A stretch of 13,955 bases of DNA, taken from Clostridiales bacterium (GTDB lineage Bacteria; Bacillota; Clostridia; Christensenellales; Aristaeellaceae). Each line of letters opens with the position of its first letter. Within the stretch, counting starts at the first letter, position 1. Where the stretch lies: the NCBI GenBank assembly GCA_004557805.1, contig SFFS01000055.1, forward strand, positions 1-13,955, written 5' to 3'. Shown piece after piece: positions 6,851-12,852 of the stretch. The notes under the pieces were generated by a model, which saw only the letters and a program-made list of their open reading frames with translations, did no database searches and was not told the origin of the DNA. The position numbers were made by a program, and so were the translations under genes.

Positions 6851-8182
6851 TCAGAACGCCACGTGCATAAACAGCGCCACGCAGCAGAGGATCACTGCGA
6901 ACGGAACATACACATAGCGGCCCACCGAATACCACAGTTCCCCGCGTCTGCGCTTGCTGCCGGAATTGACCGCAGCGAGCAGCATATCTTTTTTCATGAC
7001 GTAGAACCACGAAATCGCCCCCAGCGTCGCGCCAATGGGAATGATATAGATGGAGACGAGATCCATCCACGGCCCCCACTTGGAAATGGGCTCCATCCCC
7101 AGACCGCAGCCCAGGCACAGCACGCACAGAATGGCCAGCACCGCTGCGCGGCTGAGCTTCGGGAACCGATGCAGAAGCGATTCCGCAACCGCCTCGAACA
7201 TATTTTGCAGCGAACTGACGCCCGCAAAAATCATCGCCACATAGAGAATGACGGCGAAAAGGCGGCCCATGGGAATATCCTGCAAAATGGTGGGCAGCGT
7301 CACGAACAGCAGGCTCGGCCCCGCGCCAACGTCCAGCCCATAGGAAAAGCAGGCGGGAATAATCACCAGCGCGGCCACGACGGCGGCGATGGTATCAAAC
7401 AGCGCCGTATTCTGCGCAACGCCCACAACGTCCTCATCCTTGGAAAGATACGCTCCATAGACGATCATGCCGCTCCCGGTGACGGAGAGAGAAAAGAACG
7501 CCTGGCCCATCGCCCAAATCCAGATCATCGGATTTTTCAGCGCTTCCCAGCGGGGCGTAAACATGAACCGATAGCCTTCCGCCGCGCCGGGCAGCAGCGC
7601 CACCCGCACCGCCAGCACCACGAAGATCAGGAAAAACAGCGGCATCATCACCTTGTTGCTTTTTTCGATGCTGTGCGCGCCGAAAAACAGCGTCAGGAGC
7701 GTGCCCAGAACAACCACCACATGAAACGGCACCACCGAAAACGACGTGCTCGAAAACGCGCCGAACCACGCGCCCGCGTCCGAAGTCATTAGCGTTCCGA
7801 AGAGCGAATCGACCAGCGCCTTGAGAATATACGTCACAATGACTGCATAGCCGATGGCGATGCACAGCGAACCCGCCAGCGGCAGCCAGCCGAGGATTCC
7901 GCCCGCCTTGCCCGCCGCTTTGCCGCGGGTCGCCCAGGCGTTTTCATACGCTCCCAGCGTTCCGGTTCCCGCGCGGCGTCCGATGGCGAATTCCGCCGGA
8001 AGCCCGACATAGCTGAAAATAAAAACGAACAGCAAATAGACGAGCAAAAACGCTCCGCCGCCATTGCTGCCCATCTTGTTCGGGAAGCCCCATACGTTCG
8101 CCATGCCCACGGCCGACCCCACCGAGGCCATGATAAAGCCCCAGCGGCTCGCAAAGCTCCTGGTATTTTTCCTGTGTTTCAT
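6851..8182 (-). CDS. Neurotransmitter:sodium symporter (NSS/SNF) family transporter
   Basis: A sodium-coupled amino-acid-type transporter with the LeuT fold, about 443 residues and 11-12 hydrophobic segments. The first helix has the family signature GSAVGMANVWGFPNKMGSNGGGAF, which holds the unwound sodium/substrate region. The usual WRFP arginine, a gate residue in LeuT, is glycine, as in many clostridial members. SVTGSGMIVYGAYL in the middle and GVSSLQNMFEAVAE in the helix-8 region also fit. The substrate (amino acid or related) cannot be assigned. The start is set at the ATG at 8182: the upstream ATG at 8227 overlaps the -10 box of a strong promoter and would not be transcribed, while GGATGG lies 8 bases before 8182. 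An ATG at 8194 is the alternative. It is a single-gene unit. Confidence 0.92.
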   Translation of the reverse strand: MKHRKNTRSFASRWGFIMASVGSAVGMANVWGFPNKMGSNGGGAFLLVYLLFVFIFSYVGLPAEFAIGRRAGTGTLGAYENAWATRGKAAGKAGGILGWLPLAGSLCIAIGYAVIVTYILKALVDSLFGTLMTSDAGAWFGAFSSTSFSVVPFHVVVVLGTLLTLFFGAHSIEKSNKVMMPLFFLIFVVLAVRVALLPGAAEGYRFMFTPRWEALKNPMIWIWAMGQAFFSLSVTGSGMIVYGAYLSKDEDVVGVAQNTALFDTIAAVVAALVIIPACFSYGLDVGAGPSLLFVTLPTILQDIPMGRLFAVILYVAMIFAGVSSLQNMFEAVAESLLHRFPKLSRAAVLAILCVLCLGCGLGMEPISKWGPWMDLVSIYIIPIGATLGAISWFYVMKKDMLLAAVNSGSKRRRGELWYSVGRYVYVPFAVILCCVALFMHVAF

Positions 8183-8225
8183 TGTTTCGACCATCCATTC
8201 ATGCGTACTGTTTGATATTAGGTTC

Positions 8226-8254
8226 ATTTTAACGCTTTATCAGCTAAAAGTCAA
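8226..8254 (-). promoter_or_regulatory. Sigma-A promoter of the sodium symporter gene
   Basis: On the minus strand TTGACT (8249-8254), 17-base spacer, TAAAAT (8226-8231). Transcription would start near 8219, leaving a leader of about 36 bases to the ATG at 8182. The -10 overlaps an upstream in-frame ATG at 8227. Confidence 0.85.
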
Positions 8255-8318
8255 ACAAAACGCAGAAAAAAACGGTGATAATTTGGTGCAAATGCCGCCG
8301 GAAAGTACGGATATTTTT

Positions 8319-9860
8319 CGCGCGCATACGCGCGCTTTGGGCTACGCGGTGGCGGGCTGCCTTGTGCGGCGGTTGTTTATCCGCAAAAACAGTTAAGGCC
8401 CGGTTCGCGCGCTTTCGGCGATTCTGCTTGTTCTTTCCGCGCGCATGCGCGCTTTGGATTGCGAACAGCGCCGAGCCGCCTTGTGCAGCGCTTGTTTATC
8501 CACGGAAACAGCCCAGAACCAATTCGGCACGTTTCCAGAAATTCTGCTTGTTTTTCCGCATGCAGACGCGTACTTTGGATTACGCGCAGCGCCGGGCCGC
8601 CTCATGTGGCGCTTGTTTATCCGCAGAAGCCGCTAAGGTTGGATTCGGCGCGCTTCCTGCGGTTCCGTTTGTTTTTTCTGCACGCATGTAATCCTTAGAG
8701 TTGTAATGTCGCGCTGAACTTTTGTATGCAGCACTGCTCGTTCGGATGAATTTTCAAAACCCTCACCAACGTTTTTTCCGCGCGACGACGCATACTTTGG
8801 ATTACGCGCAATTTCGGTCTGCCTTATGCGGCGCTTGTTTATCCGCAGAATCCGCTAAAGTTGGATTCGGCGCGCTTCCCGCAGTTCCGCTTGTTTTTCT
8901 GCACGCATGTAATCCTTAGAGTTGTAATGCAGCGCTGAACTTTTGTATGCAGCACTGCTCGTTCGGATGAATTTTCAAAACCAGCCCAGCGTTTTCTCTC
9001 CGATTTCTCTTGTTTTCTGCACGACGACGCATACTTTGGATTACGCGCAACGCCGAGCCGCCTTATGCGGCGCTTGTTTTTCCGCAGAAGCCGCTAAGGT
9101 TGGGTTCGACGCGCTTCCAGCGGTTCCGTTCGTTTTTTCCGCGCGCATGCGTGCTTTGGATTGCGAACAGCGCCGAGCGGCCTCATGTGGCGTTGATTTA
9201 TCCGCAGAAACAGCTAAGGCTCGGTTCGCGCGTTTTCGGCGGTTCTGCTTGCTTTCTTTCCTCGCGCGCATGTGATCCTCAGGGTATAACGCAGCGCTGA
9301 ACTTTTGTACGCAGCACTGCTCGTTCGGATGAATTTTCAAAACCAGCCCAGCGTTTTCTCGCCGATTTCTCTTGTTTTCTGCACGACGACGCATACTTTG
9401 GATTACGCGCAGCGCCGGGCCGCCTCATGTGGCGCTTGTTTATCCGCAGAAACATCCCTGACTCGGTTCGGCGTATTTTCAGCGGTTCCGTTTCTTTTTT
9501 GCGTGCGCATGTGATCTTCTGGTCATAACGCAGCGCTGAACTTTTGTATGCAGCACTGCTCGTTCGGATGAATGTTTAGAACCCGGCACGGCGTTTTCTT
9601 CGCCGATTTCTCTTTTTTCCACGCGACGACGCATACTTTGGATTACGCGCAACGCCGAGCCGCCTTATGCGGCGCTTGTTTATTCGCAGAAACATCCAAA
9701 GCCCATTTCGGCGCATTTTCAAGTCCCGCCTTTTTTCTATGTGCGCCTGCACGTTCTCCCAAATGCGCGCAGCGCCGTACTGCCTTGCGCAGCGCATATT
9801 CATTCTCAGCCGCGATTCAATCCACGCCCTTTTCGCGCGCATCTGCGCGCTGAATCGCGC
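8319..9860. repeat. Tandem array of ~120-bp units of two types (A and B)
   Basis: About 1.5 kb of imperfect direct repeats. Type A is anchored by CTTTGGATTACGCG-like sequence starting at 8335, 8452, 8573, 8795, 9034, 9154, 9396 and 9636. Type B is anchored by GCTGAACTTTTGT at 8713, 8934, 9296 and 9535. The order is A-A-A-B-A-B-A-A-B-A-B-A, then one or two degenerate A copies to about 9860. Spacings are 117-121 per unit and 221-242 per A+B pair. A units carry a GC hairpin core, then TTGTTTATCCGCAGAA, then an end rich in T. B units share an almost invariant core of about 38 bases. Both types end in a similar CTTGTTTTCTGC-like tract. Small indels and stops break every frame, so it is not coding. 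There are no short repeats with unique spacers, so it is not CRISPR. Function unknown. Confidence 0.9.
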
Positions 9861-9897
9861 CGTATCTTCCCGTTTCACCGCCGTCCCTTCAAAAGCA

Positions 9898-9930
9898 CAA
9901 TCCCGGCACGGCGCCGCCGAACCGGGATTG
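9898..9930 (-). terminator. Hairpin terminator after the acyl-CoA synthetase gene
   Basis: On the minus strand CAATCCCGG pairs with CCGGGATTG over 9 bp, with an inner CGGC-GGC-GCCG stem. It is followed by TGCTTTTG, a weak U-tract. It lies 8 bases after the stop codon at 9938. Confidence 0.65.
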
Positions 9931-9937
9931 AAAAATA

Positions 9938-11575
9938 TCACGACAGATTCTGCTTCTCCACTAGGTGCTCTCCGCCGTACATTTCGCGCAGCTTCGGCTT
10001 TTCGATTTTGCCGGTGGGGTTCCGCGGCACGTCGGCAAAAATGATGCGGCGCGGACGCTTGTAGCGCGGCAGCTGCATGCAGAATTCGTTAATCTGCTCC
10101 GCTGTGCATTCATGGTCCGGCTTGAGCTGGATGATCGCGGCGGAAATCTCGCCCAGACGCGCGTCGGGCAGGCCAATCACAGCCACGTCCTTGACGGCCG
10201 GATGTGCGCTGAGGAAATCCTCGATCTGCACCGGGTAAATGTTCTCGCCGCCCATAATGATAACGTCCTTTTTGCGGTCAACAAGATAGATAAAGCCGTC
10301 GCCGTCCTCCATGGCCATATCGCCGGTAAACAGCCACCCGTCGCGCAGCACCTCCGCCGTCGCCTTCGGGTCGTTATAGTAGCAGCTCATCACGCCCGGG
10401 CCCTTCAGGCACAGTTCGCCCACGGCGCCCGGTTCGACGGGCTTGCCTGTCTCGTCCACAATCCGCGTCTGCCAGCCGTATCCGGCCTTGCCGATTGCGC
10501 CGACTTTATCAATGTTCTCCACGCCCAGATGCACCGCGCCCGGCCCGATCGACTCACTCAGGCCGTAGTTCGTATCATACTGATGGTGCGGGAAATATTC
10601 CAGCCAGCGGCGGATCAGACTGCGCGGCACCGGCTGCGCGCCGATGTGCATCAGCCGCCACTGCGAAAGCTGATAATCCTCCAGCCGCATTCTGCCGCTG
10701 TCCAGCGCGTTGAGAATATCCTGCGCCCACGGCACCAGCAGCCAGACGATCGTGCAGCGCTCCTTCGATACGGTTTCGAAAATATATTCAGGCTTTGTGC
10801 CCTTCAAAATGACGGCTTTTCCGCCCACAAGAAAGCTGCCGAACCAATGCATTTTCGCGCCGGTATGATACAGCGGCGGAATGCAGAGGAACACGTCGTC
10901 CCTCGTCTGCCCGTGATGCTTCTGTTCAACGATACAGGCGTGCATCAGGCTCCTGTGCTTATGCAGAATGGCCTTTGGGAATCCCGTCGTGCCCGACGAA
11001 AAATAAATCGCCGCATCGTCGTCGTCGGTGAGCAGCACATCGGGCGAGGCGCTCGAGCAATTCGCCGTCAGTTCGGTGTAGTCGTCGGCGAAAGTCGGGC
11101 ACAGGCCGCTTCCGGCATACAGAAGCAGTCTCCGTTCGCAGATTTTTTCGGCAATTTCCTCCACGCGGCCGATGAACTCCGCGCCAAACACCAACACGTC
11201 CACCTCGGCCAGACCGAGACAATATTCAATTTCCGAGGCCGCGTAGCGGAAGTTCAGCGGCACCACCACCGCGCCCGTCTTGAGCACGCCGAAATAAATC
11301 GGCAGCCATTCCAGGCAGTTCATCATCAGGATGGCGACCTTCTTGCCTTTGCCCACGCCCCGGCTGAGAAGCAGGTTTGCAAAGCGGTTCGCCTTTTCGT
11401 TGAAAACGTTCCAGGAAATCTCACGGCGATAATAATACGGCTGCGTCGACTCGATCAGTTCAAATTCTTTCCAGGTCATGCGCCGTTTTTCCTGCTGTTC
11501 AGGGTTGATTTCAACGAGCGCTGCGTCGTTTCCAAAGCGCCTGCAGTTTTCCTCCAACACCGCTGTAATTGGCAT
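9938..11575 (-). CDS. AMP-forming acyl-CoA synthetase (class I adenylate-forming)
   Basis: A 545-residue ANL-superfamily ligase that would activate a carboxylic acid as acyl-AMP and transfer it to CoA. All core motifs are intact: P-loop IYFSSGTTGFPKA (190-202), YGLSES (337-342), GWLFTGDM (413-420, with D419), hinge and A8 loop DRKKDVIIMGGENIYP (433-448), and PTGKIEK with the catalytic lysine K523. The length is normal for medium/long-chain or aryl acid CoA ligases; the substrate cannot be read from sequence. The start is the ATG at 11575, with AAAGGAG nine bases upstream. An upstream extension to 11656 would overlap the promoter. It is a single-gene unit and nothing around it hints at a pathway. 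Confidence 0.92.
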   Translation of the reverse strand: MPITAVLEENCRRFGNDAALVEINPEQQEKRRMTWKEFELIESTQPYYYRREISWNVFNEKANRFANLLLSRGVGKGKKVAILMMNCLEWLPIYFGVLKTGAVVVPLNFRYAASEIEYCLGLAEVDVLVFGAEFIGRVEEIAEKICERRLLLYAGSGLCPTFADDYTELTANCSSASPDVLLTDDDDAAIYFSSGTTGFPKAILHKHRSLMHACIVEQKHHGQTRDDVFLCIPPLYHTGAKMHWFGSFLVGGKAVILKGTKPEYIFETVSKERCTIVWLLVPWAQDILNALDSGRMRLEDYQLSQWRLMHIGAQPVPRSLIRRWLEYFPHHQYDTNYGLSESIGPGAVHLGVENIDKVGAIGKAGYGWQTRIVDETGKPVEPGAVGELCLKGPGVMSCYYNDPKATAEVLRDGWLFTGDMAMEDGDGFIYLVDRKKDVIIMGGENIYPVQIEDFLSAHPAVKDVAVIGLPDARLGEISAAIIQLKPDHECTAEQINEFCMQLPRYKRPRRIIFADVPRNPTGKIEKPKLREMYGGEHLVEKQNLS

Positions 11576-11612
11576 CAGAAGGGTCTCCTTTCTTTTCCAA
11601 GCGTTGCCAGTG

Positions 11613-11641
11613 ATGATACCATAAACATACCCGGCTGTAAA
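11613..11641 (-). promoter_or_regulatory. Sigma-A promoter of the acyl-CoA synthetase gene
   Basis: On the minus strand TTTACA (11636-11641), 17-base spacer, TATCAT (11613-11618), with TGG before the -10 (extended -10). Transcription would begin near 11606, about 30 bases before the ATG at 11575. Confidence 0.85.
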
Positions 11642-11660
11642 GCGAACGCGGGGCATATTT

Positions 11661-11759
11661 TTTCGCGGCTGAAAGCCGCGCTCATGGGCGCGCTGCCCGC
11701 CCTTCTGGCGCTGCGCCCGCAGGAAGCCATGTCGGCGGCCCGCGCTTCCTGCGACATGT
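11661..11759 (+). repeat. Truncated upstream copy of the ylbJ-like gene's 5' end (copy 1)
   Basis: These 99 bases match 11816-11914 without gaps and with 5 differences. The copy encodes the same peptide (SRLKAALxGALxALLALRPQ and following). It has no start codon, lies in a different frame from the intact gene (offset 155) and runs into a TAG at 11777. At its left end CGCGGCT-GAA-AGCCGCG forms a 7-bp hairpin after six Ts. Confidence 0.85.
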
Positions 11760-11787
11760 TTTTTCGCTCGTTCGCATAGCTATCCCC

Positions 11788-12618
11788 ATGAAAACAGAAC
11801 ATTGGAACGTCTTCCTTTCGCGCCTGAAAGCCGCGCTCACGGGCGCGCTGCTCGCCCTTCTGGCGCTGCGCCCCCAGGAAGCCATGTCGGCGGCCCGCGC
11901 TTCCTGCGGCATGTGGGCGGCGGCTGTGCTGCCGGCGCTTTTTCCATATCTTGTGCTCAGTCGCCTGCTCGCTCAGACTGCGAGCGGCGGCGTGCTCGCC
12001 GTTCCCGTCGCAATGCTGGCAGGCTCCCCCGCAGGCGCGCGGCTGCTCGCGCTTTCCGAACGCGGCGCAGACGCGCAGCGCAAAGCGGCCCTCTGCGCTA
12101 CAGCCAGTCCGCTTTTTCTGCTCGGCACGCTGGAAGGCGGTGCGAAAATGGTCGCCGCGCACTGGCTTGGCGCGCTGGCTGCGTGCGGCTTTGCCACCTT
12201 GCTTGCGCCGCATGCAAAACAGACCGCCCCCTCCGTTCCCGCCGAGCAGGCCACACTCTCTGAAATCATCGCGGACAGCGCGCTGGCCATGCTCTCCGTC
12301 TGCGGATGCATGGTGTTTTTTTCTGTGCTGCTGGCGCTCGCGGAGTCCTTCGTTCCGTTTTCCCCTGCCGTTCGCGCCGCGCTGGCCGCGTTTCTCGAAA
12401 TGGCGGGCGGATGTGCGCGCATCCGTGCGCTCGGCCTGCCAGACGAAACGGCAAAGGCGCTGCTCTGCGCGGCGGTATCGTTCGGCGGGCTGTCGGTTTT
12501 CTGGCAGAACGCGCGCTATCTGCGCGAAGCGGACGTCGACCTGCGCCTGCAATTTGCGTCAAAGCTCGTCCACGCCGCCGCAGCATATGGAGCGTATCGG
12601 CTGCTGGCAACACTGTAA
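11788..12618 (+). CDS. YlbJ-like membrane protein (nucleoside-recognition/Gate-type)
   Basis: A 276-residue polytopic membrane protein resembling the sporulation membrane protein YlbJ and related Gate-domain proteins. Visible features are an N-terminal helix, then AARASCGMWAAAVLPALFPYLVLSRLL (YlbJ proteins have LWWNVVFPSLLPF-like sequence here), GSPAGARLLA (compare GYPAGAK), TASPLFLLGT (compare SNPLFI.G), and a second hydrophobic half with SFGGLSVFWQN. It is clearly shorter than B. subtilis YlbJ (about 400), so it may be a reduced paralogue. The ATG at 11788 is the first start in frame but has no Shine-Dalgarno (GCTATCCCC precedes it). No good promoter is visible, and the sequence just upstream is the duplicated fragment. 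Expression may be weak or depend on an unusual start. The family call is moderate. Confidence 0.68.
   Translation: MKTEHWNVFLSRLKAALTGALLALLALRPQEAMSAARASCGMWAAAVLPALFPYLVLSRLLAQTASGGVLAVPVAMLAGSPAGARLLALSERGADAQRKAALCATASPLFLLGTLEGGAKMVAAHWLGALAACGFATLLAPHAKQTAPSVPAEQATLSEIIADSALAMLSVCGCMVFFSVLLALAESFVPFSPAVRAALAAFLEMAGGCARIRALGLPDETAKALLCAAVSFGGLSVFWQNARYLREADVDLRLQFASKLVHAAAAYGAYRLLATL
11816..11914 (+). repeat. 99-bp direct repeat, copy 2 (inside the ylbJ-like gene)
   Basis: Gap-free partner of 11661-11759 with 94 of 99 bases identical. It covers codons about 10-42 of the intact gene. The similarity ends sharply on both sides: the 5' neighbour of copy 1 lacks the ATG region, and the 3' neighbour of copy 1 is TTTTTCGCTC instead of the gene's continuation. 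Confidence 0.88.
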
Positions 12619-12787
12619 GCAGACGCTCTGTTCCCGCACATTGGCTTCCGTTTCTCCGCCGCGGCTCAAACCTCGCGCTGCGCTGCAAATGCATACTCAC
12701 AGCAATTTTCGCTTTTTTCAGTGTTCACGCAAAGCCGCTTCGTTCCTCTCCGCACCCGCTTCGCCCCGCCGGGCTGCGCGCTCATAA

Positions 12788-12804
12788 GCCGCGCCCTGCG
12801 CGGC
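12788..12804 (-). repeat. GC palindrome after a T-tract, same type as 4939-4955
   Basis: GCCGCGC-CCT-GCGCGGC on the + strand, followed by six As. On the minus strand this is a T-tract and then the palindrome. The stem and T-tract match the element at 4932-4955 almost base for base. The preceding 12619-12787 shows nothing else recognisable. Confidence 0.5.
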
Positions 12805-12834
12805 AAAAAAGAAGCGCATCCTCCTCGGACGCGC
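12805..12834 (-). terminator. Intrinsic terminator after the permease gene
   Basis: On the minus strand GCGCGTCC pairs with GGATGCGC (8 bp, one G-U) around a 5-base loop, followed by TTCTTTTTT. It lies just beyond the stop codon at 12853. Confidence 0.85.
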
Positions 12835-12852
12835 CCCTCAAAAATCCGCCTG

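Larger units (their letters stand above)
8255..9937. other. Long intergenic region without a credible gene
   Basis: 1.7 kb between the symporter promoter and the acyl-CoA synthetase stop. Apart from the A/B array it holds an asymmetric inverted repeat at 9811-9859 (CGCGATTCA and TGAATCGCG enclosing GCGCGC-ATCT-GCGCGC), a degenerate array end, and the terminator-like hairpin at 9898-9930. The short open frames on both strands are by-products of repeats that happen to lack stops. Their peptides are arginine-, alanine- and cysteine-rich and vary with no third-position bias. Confidence 0.75.

Noticed and set aside
6755..7792. + strand open frame opposite the sodium symporter
   Set aside because: H/R/Q/N-rich shadow of a membrane protein gene; the minus strand carries the unmistakable NSS signature, promoter and terminator.
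8275..9853. Repeat-containing protein genes on either strand of the array
   Set aside because: The frames are short, broken by stops and indels between units, show no third-position bias and give R/A/C-rich peptides on both strands, as expected from GC-rich repeats.
8319..9860. CRISPR array
   Set aside because: Units are ~120 bp, diverged along their whole length and partly conserved throughout; there are no short identical repeats, no unique spacers and no cas genes.
8319..9860. Integron attC cassette array
   Set aside because: No integrase, no cassette genes between units, and no paired RYYYAAC/GTTRRRY core sites recognised.
11575..12552. Minus-strand open frame opposite the ylbJ-like gene
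   Set aside because: Low-complexity R/A/G/E/Q-rich translation with no hydrophobic or domain pattern; the + strand frame has membrane helices and family motifs.
12788..12804. Terminator for the ylbJ-like gene
   Set aside because: The hairpin is followed by As on the + strand, not Ts, so it cannot act as an intrinsic terminator in that direction.
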